Part shown: positions 23,130 through 35,557 of the stretch, piece by piece
Layout: every line of letters begins with the position of its first letter
Numbering within the stretch: position 1 is the first letter of the stretch
Source: Panonychus citri
Taxonomy: Eukaryota; Arthropoda; Arachnida; Trombidiformes; Tetranychidae
Reading direction: 5' to 3'
DNA: 64,000 nt
NCBI RefSeq assembly: GCF_014898815.1
Contig: NW_026515428.1
Coordinates: forward strand, 434,001-498,000
The notes under the pieces: generated by a model
What the model saw: only the letters and a program-made list of their open reading frames with translations
Told to the model about the DNA's origin: nothing
Databases searched by the model: none
Position numbers and translations under genes: made by a program

Positions 23130-24714
23130 TTTACATCAAGAAAACAAAGACAATCAAAAATGTGGACAGTTAAACTGAGCTTTACACGTGGTAGAAATGA
23201 GAGCTGATTGTGTAGTTTAATCTTACCTAATTATGAAGTTAAGGCGACAATCAAATAAGCATGTGGTCAATTTGGTCTTCCTGTCAATCAAAACCCTTTA
23301 AATGAGAAAACAACGCCATCTGTTGGTACCCGAATTAACTAATTTGAAATTAACTTTTTGTTGAAAATTTTCAACAAAACTTTAGCTGAATGTTTGTTTT
23401 GTTTTTTGGTTAATTGTTATGGTTGGAATTAATTTTGTTGGTTGTATTTGCTAGAATTTCTCAATGGTGAACAAACAAATTGTTCAATTCGATGGAAAAG
23501 ATGATCCAACACAAATTGATTAGAATTAGTTTCGTTTATAAAGTTTACAATTATCTTTTTCTCTTTCAATGGTAATTAGCATATTGTTGACTAATCATTT
23601 TAGTCACATCAAGTAGAAAACAAGTAAGTACCCATGGGAGATAATATGATGAAATGATTAGACACAGAGAGGAAAAGTTGAATTTCTCATTTCCAACTGG
23701 AGGTAATCCTGAAATTGGATAGAAATTGTCATTTCTTGCTTGACATTTGGATGATTAATACATTACCTGTTTTCTTGTTACATCATCCTGACAACAATTT
23801 AAAGTAAATTATGAGAAAATTGAAGAAAAACAAAAAGATGACAAAGATATTAAGAGGATCAGAAAAAGAGATAAACAAATAAACCAGTTAAAAGGATAAA
23901 CCTTCAGGAAGAAACCAACCCAAGTAATTTTATAATGATAATTAAAATCAACCAATTAAGGCGTTTTCAGTCAACAAGTATTCGTAATGATTAGACCAAC
24001 AATTAACACAATTAACCAAATCAACTGATACAAAACACCTTCCATCAAACAAAGAGATTGAGAGTAAAAAAAGAAAAATAGAAAACAAGTAAAAAGTAAA
24101 AAGTAAAGAAAAACATGAGATGAGAATCGAAATTTTCAACCAACAATCAGGTTATCTTAATCTGGAAGATGAAAAGATGGAAAGAAAAGAGAAATTGATT
24201 AGAATAATTAAATAATTAATTAGAATAAAAGAGAAACAATTAATAAATAATCCAAAAAGTGATTCATTCATTTTCTTTTTTTTCTATTCTCTGGTTGGGT
24301 TTCCCCTTTTTCTTCCCCGATTTTCTTTTCTCTGTCTACTTATCACTTGTCTCTTTCTATTCTGTAAATAACATTTCACTTTCTCTTCTCTCTCTCTCTT
24401 TCTCCCCAGACCGTTAGGCTGAGGTTATTATTATTCACTTTTATCAAAATTTAGATAAGTTCTACATTTTAATGTAAAAGTTACGAAATGATTGATAAAA
24501 CAAGATAATTTGAACTTTAGATAAATTTGTTATTTTTTCATCATCAACAAAAACAAATAAATTTCTCACCTAGTGTTTTTATTTGAACTATTCACTTTGG
24601 TTTTGATTTTCTTGATTAACATCAAAAATTAATGAATAATACCAATGAGATAAACATTAAAAGAAGTAATTTTGATGTAATTAGTATAGATCATTAAAGA
24701 TCAATATAAATAAA

Positions 24715-24748
<34 letters not shown>

Positions 24749-25734
24749 GAATAGAAACAAAAATGATTAATTCTATTCTAAAGATGATTATTTTGAAAAG
24801 GTAAAAATACAATTAACTTACTTGAATTTAGGCCAGCATCGGTTGATGGTTCATCATTCCATCTTGATAAATCGTTACAATAAATTAATTAAATTGTTAC
24901 AATCAAAATACGATGGTCAGTTTTAATTTAAACTGACAATCAACTTGAAGGATAAATATTGTAACAATTTGTTTATTTTAGGCAAAATATTTGAATTTAA
25001 ATTGAAAACAATAAAACCATTTACAAAAAATTAACTTTACACTTTGATTGTCATGTTTTAGATTAACAATTAATCTTAGATCCTTGATTGTGATTAAAAC
25101 AGTTTATTGATTAAAAATTTATGTATTAGATTATATTTAAATCAAACCAATAGAAATGAATCTTAACCAACAATTATCTTTGCTATTTGATTCTTGACTA
25201 CAATTACTTTAACTCACCAAATTAAGTTGATTAAATTGTCAATTGAAGAACAATACAATGTGATAACATTAGTTTTCTGAGGACAATTTATTACTTCAAA
25301 TAGAAACTGTTTTGATGGACTTAATTGTGACCATCTAATTGTTAGTTCAGATAATTATAAATCAACTTCGTTTGTTATCAAATCAAAATTAATTCAAGAC
25401 TCTTATGTTATTTTTAATAACTTGCTGGTTCATTAATTACAATGATTATTTGATTTCCAAATTGTTCGCTAAATTGTTTGATAGTTACACTAATTGTTAG
25501 CTTATATCATCTTGATTACAACAACATCTAAATTTGTCTCATCGTTTATACAATTATTATTACTATACAATTATACAATTAGCTTTTGATAAATTTCATT
25601 TACGATTTGGTGAATTGTAACAATCAACTTAATTTCATTAACAAAAACAAGTTAATTATTTCTCATCACTTAATTGTCAATTAAATTTAATTTTATCCAT
25701 CATAAAGAGATAAACTTTAAAAATCAAGTGGAAC
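23130..25734. other. 2.6-kb gene-poor region
   Basis: No ORF of note. It has a CT-rich tract at about 24280-24420 ending in a good acceptor-like ctttctccccag, a GA microsatellite (24719-24747) and a donor-like caa|gtaagt on the minus strand near 24820. These could belong to 5'UTR exons of a neighbour, but no chain of exons can be supported. Confidence 0.35.
24719..24747. repeat. (GA)n microsatellite
   Basis: A GA dinucleotide tract of about 29 bp. Confidence 0.9.
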
Positions 25735-27105
25735 TGAATTGGAACTTCTACCAAAGTGAGAAAAATTAAGATAATTGTTTTAATAAAGTAGTTTATATTT
25801 ATCATGAAAGTACAGATTAAAATATCTTGATTTGTTTTCAAATTGATGTTAGATCAAGAAATTAGTTGAGTTTCTTGATTTTCTTTTACTTATATTGTAC
25901 TTAAGAGTATAATTACCTTTGTGTAACTCTGTATCTATTCATTGAAACTTCTATCAAAGTGAAATTAAGAATTTTTAAAAGTACAATTATATTGACTTTC
26001 ATGAAAGTGATTAAAATATCTTGATTTGTTTTCAAATTTGATGTTAGATCAAGAGAAATTAGTTGAGTTTCTTGATTTTCTTTTACTATATTGTACTTTC
26101 AAGAAAGAAGTTAAATAAAATTACCTTTGTAACTCTTAGTATATTCATTGAAATCTATCAAAGAGAAAATTAAGAAATTGTTTTAATAGTATTAGTTATA
26201 TTGACTTCCATGAAAGTACAGATTAAAATATCTTGATTTGTTTTCAAATTTATGTTAGATCAAGAGAATTAGTTGAGTTTCTTGATTTTTCTTACTTATA
26301 TTGTACTTTCAAGAAAGAAGTTAATAAAATTACCTTTGTGTAACTCTTAGTATTCATATTCATTGAAACTTCTATCAAAGTGAGAAAAATTAAGATAATA
26401 ATATAAGAAAATACAAGATTATTTATCATGAAAGTAAGATTAAAATATCTTGATTTGTTTTCAAATTTGATGATCAAGAGAAATTAGTTGAGTTTTGATT
26501 TTCTTTACTTATATTGTACTTTCTAAGAAAGTTAGTTAAATAAAATTAATTGTGTAACTCTAGTATCATATTCATTGAAACTCTATCAAAGTGAAAAATT
26601 AAGATAATTGTTTTAATAAAGTACCAGTTTATATTGACTTTCCATGAAAGTACAGATTAAAATATCTTGATTTGTTTTCAAATTTGATGTTAGATCAAGA
26701 ACAGTTGAGTTTCGATTTTTCTTTATTATATTGTACTTTCTAAGAAAGTTAGTTAAATAAAATTACCTTTTGTAACTCTTAGTATTCATATTCATTGAAA
26801 CTTCTATCAAAGTGAGAAAATTAAGATAATTGTTTTAATAAAGTACCAGTTTATATTGACTTTCCATGAAAGTACAGATTAAAATATCTTGATTTGTTTT
26901 CAAATTTGATGTTAGATCAAGAGAAATTAGTTGAGTTTCTTGATTTTTCTTTTACTTATATTGTACTTTCTAAGAAAGAAGAAAAAATTACCTTTGTGTA
27001 ACTCTTAGTATTCATATTCATTGAAACTTCTATCAAAGTGAGAAAAATTAAGATAATAATTATAAGAAAATACAAGATTATATTTACTTTCCATGAAAGT
27101 CCAAA
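25735..27105. repeat. satellite-like tandem array, ~215-bp unit, about six copies
   Basis: The marker aaaatatcttgatttg recurs near 25819, 26010, 26225, 26441, 26657 and 26881, giving spacings of about 191-224 bp. Each complete unit carries two short palindromes of form ACTTTC-N3-GAAAGT about 105-125 bp apart (with spacers TAA and CAT), and an inverted pair TCTTGAT...ATCAAGA around a ~22-base loop. Units differ from each other mainly by losses of one to a few bases. No ORF or transposase is present, and no terminal repeats bound the array. It looks like local satellite DNA. Confidence 0.85.
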
Positions 27106-27967
27106 AATTCCAATTATTAGTATCAATAGTTTAACTCAAAACCAGTAGGTGATTTTGAAAATCGGTTCAGTTTATTTTCATGCAAACTCTTTATACTAGT
27201 CACTCTTTGGTCTTGAATTAATCTCTTTATATTTTTTGTTCTTTCTCTCTTTTCTCCTGATGACCGAATGATCTTCGGGTGACCAGTGGCCACTTTTCTA
27301 TCCAAAGTCTCGTCCTTGTCAAAACAAAATCTTCTTATTCCTCTTTTTTCCTCCTTTGGATTATCTTTCTTTTCTGTCTCTCTCTCTCTCTCTCTTTATC
27401 CTTCTCATCTCTCTCATTCCTGTTTCATTTTTTACATGCTATGTAAGTGGTACAGTCAATGTTTCCTCGTTTCAAAATCTATCTTTCTCTCTCACTCACT
27501 CACACATTTAGATTCTCTTACTGTTGACAATCCACCTCTCAATCCAGCGGTGAGGATAATCTCTTCATCTTTCATTTAGAGTAAGTAACGACTCGTTTGT
27601 CTCTCCCTTTTTCTCTAACGTCTCTTCCATTTGATTGTGACTTTTTAATTTCTCCTTAATTCCTTTTCTTTTGTTTGTTTCTTTCAATTTTTCCTCTTTA
27701 GATTTGTCAACTTTCTCCTTCTCTCATCAAGGATTCATTTAATTCCAATGCCGATAACACTGAATGTCTCTAAGTCATTGGAAAACATTTAAAATTGATC
27801 TTCTCTCCAGTCTTTTGGTGGGGTCTATACATTGACGTTCTTTCTCTCTTTCTTTTCTCTCTCTCTATCTTTCTCTCTATCTCTTTGATATTACATCCCT
27901 TATTTCACCTGATTCCTAATCTCCAGTATTCATATTATAAAAACACTGAGAGCTTATACCAAACACA
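27106..27967 (+). other. SNX27 upstream region and leader
   Basis: A strongly CT-rich plus strand with several (TC)n tracts. A donor-like aga|gtaagt near 27580 and an acceptor-like ctccag near 27927 suggest a spliced 5'UTR ending just before the SNX27 start codon at 27968. This is inference from consensus. Confidence 0.4.
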
Positions 27968-30718
27968 ATGAGTGATTCAAGTTCAGAAAGGGAATCCTTT
28001 GTTGCTGGTCCACGAGTTGTTACCATCCTTAAAATTGATTCTGGTTTTGGTTTTAATGTTCGTGGTCAGGTCAGTGAAGGTGGACCTTTACGTAGTATTA
28101 ATGGTGAGCTTTATGCTCCATTGCAACATGTTTCAGCAATACTGGAAGGTGGGGCTGCTGAGAAAGCTGGTGTTCGCAAAGGTGATCGCATATTAGAGGT
28201 GTAAGTTGATCTTTATTTGACTTTTATGCTCATTCATAACCTTGTCACATGTACACCTCATCAGTATTAACTTTTCCCCTTGACTTATCATTTGTTTCTT
28301 CCTATGTATCTAATCAATTTCTACTACTTTACTCACAGAAATGGTGTTAATGTTGAAGGTGCTACTCATAAGAGAGTTGTTGACCTCATCAAGTCGGGAG
28401 GTGATACATTGACATTGACTGTGATCTCTGTTACACCGAGGGTATGTCTCTGATGATTGAGATTGAAGCATTTCCTACAATGTCTAATATTTTACATTTT
28501 CATCTTTTTATTTTAGGAAGCAGAAAAATTAGATCCAGGAGATGATGTTTCAGCCTTCACTTATTATGACTATAGCGAGAAAAGATCTTTACCAATTTCT
28601 ATACCTGATTACAATTATATCGAAAGAAGTGGCCATAGATTTGTCGTTTTTAACATTTACATGGCTGGTAGACATTTATGCTCAAGACGTTATCGGGAAT
28701 TTTCAAATTTACACAACAGTTTACGAAAAGAATTCCAAGATTTTCAATTCCCTAAATTACCCGGTAAATGGCCATTCGGTTTATCTGATCAACAACTTGA
28801 TGCTAGACGTCGAGGATTAGAACAATATCTAGAGAAAGTTTGTGCTGTTCGAGTGATCGCCGAAAGTGATCTTATGCAAGAATTTCTAACCGATTTCGAT
28901 GACGAACGGGTAAGTGCCATTGATTTTCTGAGAAAAACAGCCTTTCTTGGTAAAGTGTATTCCAATTCCTTCTCAAGGTTCTTATACCAATAACTGTTCC
29001 CAGAAAAATTCAAATACATTGAAATTTTCGCCTCTCTCTCTCTCCACCACAATCATAAATTTAATGATTACTTGTAGCTCATGATCTTCAATCATCATTA
29101 AAATCATGGCACATTTTAAGCTCTCTTTCTCCTTCTGTTCTGATTCATTGTCAATAGAAACAAAACAGTCAAGTGAAAGCATCGACCTTTTTTCTGTTAT
29201 TGTAAATATACAAATTCGATAGAAAAGAGTAAAAGGAAATTGAAACAAGAAAATTACTACAGAATAGAACATGTTAAAAGGGTAATAATCGAAAAAGAGG
29301 ATAAAAAGACAGAGAAAGATAGAGAAAGAGAAAATAAAGAAAGAGGTCACTTACAGAGGGAAGAATAATTTATCTTTCAAGTAAACATTTCGTGCATACG
29401 AACATGAAAAGTCACCACTACCTTTTACGAATTGATTATAATGTGTGAAGACAATATGATCGATATTACAAATCTTTCTTTCTATTTCCATATCATGTAA
29501 TCTCTGAATTCGCAATCAACTATTCATTTACTATTTACATAGTTGAATTGTTGGTGAATAAAAAATTCTACTCATTCTAATTGATTTGTTTTCCTTTTCT
29601 CGTTCATAGGAAGGAAACATTGCAATGGTTGACCTAAAGATCCTTTTACCCGATAGATCAACGATCGTAGTAACTGTCCGTAAAAATAGCACCGCAGCTC
29701 ATGTTCTTAAAACTGTGATGGAGAAAATTAATTTATCACCCAAAGTATCCCCTTACTTTGATCTATTTGAAATTGTCGAATACAATTTTGAACGTAAATT
29801 ACAATCAAATGAATTCCCTCATAATTTATACATTCAAAATTATTCAACGGCAACATCGACCTGTCTTGCAATAAGAAAATGGCTTTTCTCAATTGCTAAA
29901 GAAATTGATCTAAGTGAAGATTCATCAGCGGAAAGTTATTTCTATTGGCAGGTAAACATAATTATCCTCCAACTTTTTCAATCATAATCACAATCATAAT
30001 TTAATTTAATCATTTCTTTTTCTTTCTTTCTCTTTTTCTCTTTAGGCTGTTGATGATGTTAATAAAGGACAAATCAAACCCGGTAATCAATTATACGAAT
30101 TAAAAGCTCTTCAAGATTATACAAAAAGAAAAGAGGTAAAAAGGATTGACAATTGTTTCATTTTGAACTTGATAATTAACTTAATTGTCTTTATCCATAT
30201 CAGTATCTTGCCTTAGCTCGTCAACTTGAAGGTTATGGTGAGATCTCATTCCCTTATTGTATGAGCGATGCCCGAAAAGGAGGTCATGTTATCGCTTCCA
30301 TTAGTTTTAACAATCTCAAACTTCAAGCTTGTAAAGAAGATGGAACACCAGAGGTTTGTTTTACAATGGAAATTGTAATAATTAAATTGTTTGTCAACTA
30401 ATTTTCTCTCTTTCTCTTATTTCCTTATTTATTCAGACACAAGTGATTGAATTTGCTTGGAATCATATTAAATCATGGGAGATAGATGAAGAAGGATTAT
30501 TTTTCGCTTTTCAATATTGTCGACCCGATAAAAAACCACGTTTAATAAGAATCCAAACACCATATGTGAGCTTTAATTCTCAATCACAATTAACAACTGG
30601 TTTTATTACAATTGATTAATTGATTAATTTATATTTTCTTTTTCTTCAGTTTGTTTTCATGCACGATTGTTTCCAACGAATCCAAGAAGAACGAGCTTCT
30701 CTCAATGGCACCGATTAA
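27968..30718 (+). CDS. SNX27: sorting nexin 27 (PDZ-PX-FERM-like)
   Basis: This endosomal adaptor couples PDZ-ligand cargo to retromer for recycling to the plasma membrane. Eight exons: 27968-28200, 28339-28441, 28517-28909, 29610-29951, 30046-30135, 30204-30353, 30437-30565 and 30650-30718, all with GT-AG introns; the product is 502 aa (human about 541). The PDZ domain (about 15-108) has the GFGFNVRGQ carboxylate loop and the retromer-binding loop (GELYAPLQHVSAIL). The PX domain (about 150-245) has the phosphoinositide-binding RRYREFSNL and the proline-rich PKLPGKWPF. The C-terminal atypical FERM module (about 245-500) begins VDLKILLPDRSTIVVTVRKN and ends CFQRIQEERASLNGTD. The gene is intact. 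The 700-bp intron 3 is long for this window. Confidence 0.96.
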
Positions 30719-33413
30719 TAACTTAATTTATATATTTTCTCTGGCATTCAAACCTTCAAATATGCTAATTAATTAATCACATAATCACCATCAATGGCCA
30801 TCATAATTTCACTCACTTTAGCACCGTAATCACAATACATATATGAACACAAACACTTTTCACAATCAATGAAGTGTATGTGTTTATTTCTCTCTCTCTC
30901 TCTCTTTCTCAATTCTAGCAATACAAATCTAAAGTTGACACAATTATCAACAAATATCTTTAATTAGTAATATATAAAATTAATCATCATCCAGTATCCT
31001 CCTCAATTCGTGTGATATCAACTAAAAATTGCACAATTTCTGCAAAGTGGATTGATTTTTTTTCTTCTCTCCCAGTTTTAAATCAAATTTAATAATCAAC
31101 GGAATCCTGATCTTTTTGTTTCTCTCACTATCTGTTCAAATCAAGTGCCACCAATCAAATGCATATCCGATTTATATAAATATGATAAAATTAATGGAAT
31201 CAAATTGAACAGAAAACAAACAAACAAAAAAATATATTCTATTAACAACAACATCAACACAACAACAAAGTGCAATGTTAACAACAATTAACTACTAATT
31301 AGGGTTAAATTTAAAGTGACGGCAAGTGCCATAAAATTATAACAAGAACTGAATCAAATAATTGAATCCAAAAGAGATGATTGCAGATTTAAATTGAAAC
31401 CTTAATCCTGATCTTCATCTTAATCAAACCAACTCTTTTATTCACCTTGTATATGCATATAAATTGTTCCCCTCCTTAATTTAATTTAATCATTCCCAAT
31501 TTCTATCTCTTTTTCCATCTCAACTGTAATTTTTTTTTTGCCTGTGTTTACCTTAAGTCTTTTTTTTGTGCTCACCTTTACACTTAACTTTTAATGTTTA
31601 CACACTCACGAACTGTTACCTGCTGATCAGCTGATATTCATCATGATGGCGAAAACTGTTTTTGTTTTTCTGTTCACAATTTCCTGTCTATCAATCTGAA
31701 ATTTCCTCTGGTGGATTTATTATTATCTCTCATCATTTCTCATGTTTCTCTCTTTCTCTTTCTCTCCATGTAGACAATAATTCAATTGATACAATTGGAT
31801 TATCTGATGATCATATTGCACAGAAACCTCATGAATATGATCAGTTGATTAAATACTTGGAGTATCAAATTTTACTCATCATACAACATCATCAACAACA
31901 ACAACAACAATAATCAACATCAATCTTAACATTGCCTTGAAGGCAGAAAATTGTGTCTCTTGTTGACATGTTAAAATGTCATCAAGACAACAATGTTTAC
32001 AATTATTATTACAAGAGTCTCATCATTTGTTTTGGACAAAACAATAACAATTTCATCTCTCTCCTTCCAATATATACTCACAATTACATCACCAATATCA
32101 TCTTATCATCTTCATCGTCATCTTAATGGATAAAAATTAGTCTCCACTCGTCACATTGCTACGAGTTTCAACCAATTCATTTTTCTATGTCACTCAAAAA
32201 TCTCTCTCTCTTTCCTTAATTAGTATTCTATTCCCATGGAGAGAAGCAATTTCCCGTTTTTTTTTGTTCCAAACAAATGCTGACATTCAATTGTCACTAA
32301 AATATTAGTTATTATGGTAAAAAATGGTCCAATCAATGGTTAATTCAAAAGCTTAATTCCTGGTGAAATGATTGATGATGATCATTAATAGGAGACAATT
32401 AATCTTAACAATACTCATTCTTCTTGGAAAAAAAGATCAAATCAATTGGATACACACGAATTTCAGTTATTCCATTGGTCAACTTTCTTTCATTGGATTA
32501 AACTAATTATAGTAAAAACGAGGAAATTAACAATCAACATAATCGAATTAAATAAAAAGGTAACAATCAACCAAGGAAACCTTTTCTAAAACCTATGATT
32601 CAAAGGAGATTTTTGGCAAAATGAAATCAAGAATTATATTTAATAATTATGCAAGAATCCAAGACGAGCAAGGACGAGAAAATTAAGAGAAAAGGAAACA
32701 ATTAAATTAACAGCAACAGAAATTGATTTACAATTAATTCAATTGAGAAGCATAAAAAACACAGATTTTGTTTGCGTGATGGTAAACAAAAGTTAATAAG
32801 AAATGTATTCTACAATCAATTGTAAAAGTTTTATTTTCACTGAATACACAAGTATCTCAAATTTAACAAATTGATCGCAATCATTTAATTGATTGTTGTC
32901 TACCAATTTCTAATTGTGTTAAAGGATTTTGATACTAAATCTTTTCTTTGTTGTTCCAAGAAAATCAAAGGTAAGGTTAACATGCACAGTGAAGGTTGAG
33001 AAATGTTGCTGATTGAATAATGAAACCATTCAATCAGTTAGTCAATTGTTATGGATTTTAATTGTTTGATTAGGTTTACAAACTGTTATGAACAACGAAC
33101 GACAAAAAAAAATCATTGACACTTTTTGGTGAGAGAGACAAAGTGTATCTGACTGAGAGGAGAAACACCTTAGAGCTTAATTACAATTTAGAATCTAATG
33201 ATTAAGGTGGATCAGTTTTTCTCAAGGTGATTTTGTTTTCTTCCTCTTCGATGATAATGTTCATTTAAAGAATTGCTATACTTTTCGACTAATTTGTTTT
33301 TCTCTTCCAATTTCGTAAAATTTACATCTTAGTTCGAGGGATTGTCTTTACATCTCCTATTATGTGTCTGTCCAAAGTTTTAGGTGCGACTGTAGAGGCT
33401 CATATGTGTTTCT
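30719..33413. other. 2.7-kb region between convergent genes
   Basis: This contains the 3'UTRs of SNX27 (plus) and MAIP1 (minus). It has small CT tracts near 30890 and 31755, and an ORF of 83 codons at 31662 ending in poly-Gln that starts in a T-rich, non-coding-looking context. I see no supported gene. Confidence 0.4.
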
Positions 33414-34479
33414 TTATTGAGCGAAGGGACTGTTCTTGATGAAATGTCCCCATTTGAAGTGATTAAGTCGATTACAGATCCAATCTCCGTCTACACCTTT
33501 GGTATATTCACGAATAAACCTGTAATTACAAAAGGTCATCTCTGGATCGGGCATGAAAAAGGGTCGACTTTCCTGAGTGGTCATCTTTTCCTGATATCCT
33601 CTGATCACATGGTAAATAACGGTGATTTCGACAAATTTTCTATCATCCCGTTCAAATGCACGAATTTCTTTGGCCAACCAAAAGACTATATCTGAATCGT
33701 CTACCTTTAAATCAGCCAATTGAGTTGGAGAAAATTTAACAAGATTCTCTTGAATTGTTCTTAAGGCTTCGGGTTCAACTAGACCTTCTAACGAATCTGT
33801 TTCTCCTCTGGACAAATTATCGGCAATTACACAAATAGCCTATGAGAGGGAGAGAGAGAGAGAGAAAGAATAGAATTAGAATGAATTGTTGACAAGGAAA
33901 AAGAATCAAATCAAAATCAGTTACCTGTCTCGTTCCATCAAGAAAAGTTTGCAATGAAAACGATGAATCGTAATTCGGTTTGATTACTAAGAAAAGATTA
34001 AATATATTCTTTATCGTTGCAAATGGTCCTGGTGTTGTAATTGGATCGACGAAGTCCATCAACAAAGGCGGAAGATCTTTGGTTAATTTATCGAATCGAT
34101 CGTTGAAAGGATTTCCTTCAAAAGGATTTCCATCATTCTTTTTATCACCCTCAGAGAAATAGGCAACAGATGATTGGTACGAATTATTAACTGATCGAAT
34201 CCACTGGAACCATTTAAGATAAAGTGAACATAATCGACTTGATGTAAGGTCAAATATAAGGTCAAACATTGGATTGGACATTTGACGAACCAACGAAGAG
34301 GTAGTTAAACAATTGTCAACATTATGATTACATTTGTACCTTGAGGTTGAATAATTGTTACTCATGTTGATTGACCATCTCTGTGAACAAGTTGAAGTAA
34401 ATCGTTGATAATTAACTGAATATAAACTATCAGTGAATAAAATAGTTCGAGATAATCTTATTAATGGATAAAATCTCAT
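33414..34479 (-). CDS. MAIP1: matrix AAA peptidase-interacting protein 1 (MAIP1)
   Basis: MAIP1 is a mitochondrial matrix protein that works with the m-AAA protease in maturation of EMRE, the calcium uniporter subunit. Two exons, 34479-33925 and 33839-33414, join in phase 0 (FLDGTRQ-AICVIADNLSRG) for 326 aa; human MAIP1 is 291. The ATG at 34479 gives a basic, Ser/Thr-rich presequence (MRFYPLIRLSRTIL); a longer frame upstream needs a GTG start. The conserved core, a Tim44-like fold, includes FSLQTFLDGTRQ, LEGLVEPEALRTIQENL, DDRKFVEITVIYHVIRGY, CNYRFIREYTKGVDGDWICN. The intron (33840-33924) holds a GA tract. The 142-residue second exon ends with a short extension (HFKWGHFIKNSPFAQ). It appears intact. 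Confidence 0.88.
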
Positions 34480-34935
34480 TTTAATTAACAAGGAAAACAG
34501 AAAAATAATCACAATGAGTTGAAATTTTCTCACAAAAAAACAAACAACAAAGAGGAAGAAAAAAATTTTCCCGATCAGCTGATTTTCCTCTCGCTTATCA
34601 TTTGTTTATCTTCATTTTGGCTCCTAATTTGATTCCTAATCGAAACCATAGATTTAATTTACTTTCTCAATTTAAATGAATTAAATCATCTTCTTCTTTA
34701 ATCTAATAACTCGAAAATCACAATTAATCAATTTGTAGAAAAGATTAAAATCAAAAACCGAATCAATTCCATTGAAATAAAAGGTTAGTTGTTTATCTTT
34801 AAAAGTTTTTTTCTTCATTTCTCTTCGAGTGATTTACTAATTGTTACCATTAAAAAGGGAATTCTTTTAATTTCTACGTTGCTTTGCATTTAGAGTTTAC
34901 AATTGGAGGATTTGGTTAATTGTTCTTTTAATTGT
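34480..34935. other. spacer with MAIP1 leader and 3' end of secreted gene
   Basis: 456 bp of AT-rich sequence between two minus-strand genes, holding the MAIP1 5' region and the 3'UTR of the next gene. Nothing else is seen. Confidence 0.4.
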
Positions 34936-35557
34936 TCATTCATTCGCTTCTTCTATTGCCTCAATGATACATTCTTTTTTCTCATTAAAAGCCGATCGAA
35001 TTTGAATTCTATTCGATTGCCAAAAAAGATGATATCTAATTCCTTTGGAAGTAAATATTGGAATCGCACAGTGATTAGCTCGAATTCTCTCAGTTCGAAG
35101 GCAAAAATCGTCCCGACGATTCCAACAATCATATTCAATTCTTTCCAGAGTTCCAATGAAATCGCCCTGTTGATAAAACGATAAGTTGAAATGAAATTTT
35201 CTTCAATCGATTTGATTGATTCACTAATCATATACTCAAATAATGAAAGATTTACTTACAGGAAAGTTAATTGTTGACTCTCTAATTGTTGGATAGATAC
35301 ATTGTGACATGATTGTATTACGAGCCTGTTTATTTATCGCTAATCCTGCACATGCACATAGTTGATAAAAATGATGAGAAAAACAATTTAGCCACAATTT
35401 AATTGTAACAATTAAGCTGATTACCTTTTTTACAAGATTCACTGAATACATTTGCAGCTTCGGGTCCAAGTAAACCAAAATCAAAGGCATCGGGAATCGT
35501 TAGGCCAAAATGAAAATTAAATTGTAACAACACAATAGAAATTAAAATAAACTTCAT
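34936..35557 (-). CDS. small secreted six-cysteine protein, unknown family
   Basis: Three short exons join in frame with canonical splice sites: 35557-35425, 35345-35260 and 35166-34936, for 149 aa. The first 19 or so residues are a signal peptide (MKFILISIVLLQFNFHFGLT). The mature part has six cysteines (SESCKK, MSQCIYP, EYDCWNRR, DFCLRTE, NHCAIP, KKECIIEA), consistent with three disulfides. It ends in an acidic helix (ECIIEAIEEANE). The two introns are 79 and 93 bp, and phases 1 and 0 match exactly. Single frames in this region miss the gene because each exon is under 80 codons. I do not recognise the family. Secretion, small size and even cysteine number fit a mite secreted or salivary-type protein, but that is inference. 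Confidence 0.68.

Noticed and set aside
25735..27105. CRISPR-like array
   Set aside because: The units are ~215 bp with no short repeat/spacer structure, in a eukaryotic genome.
27286..27579. 97-aa plus-strand ORF upstream of SNX27
   Set aside because: It is Ser/Leu-rich translation of CT tracts in the leader region.
31662..31913. 83-aa ORF ending in poly-Gln
   Set aside because: It lies in a T-rich tract between convergent genes, has no splice partner and no recognisable composition.
35236..35490. Single-frame 84-aa ORF
   Set aside because: It reads through the first intron of the six-cysteine secreted gene and runs out of the true frame.
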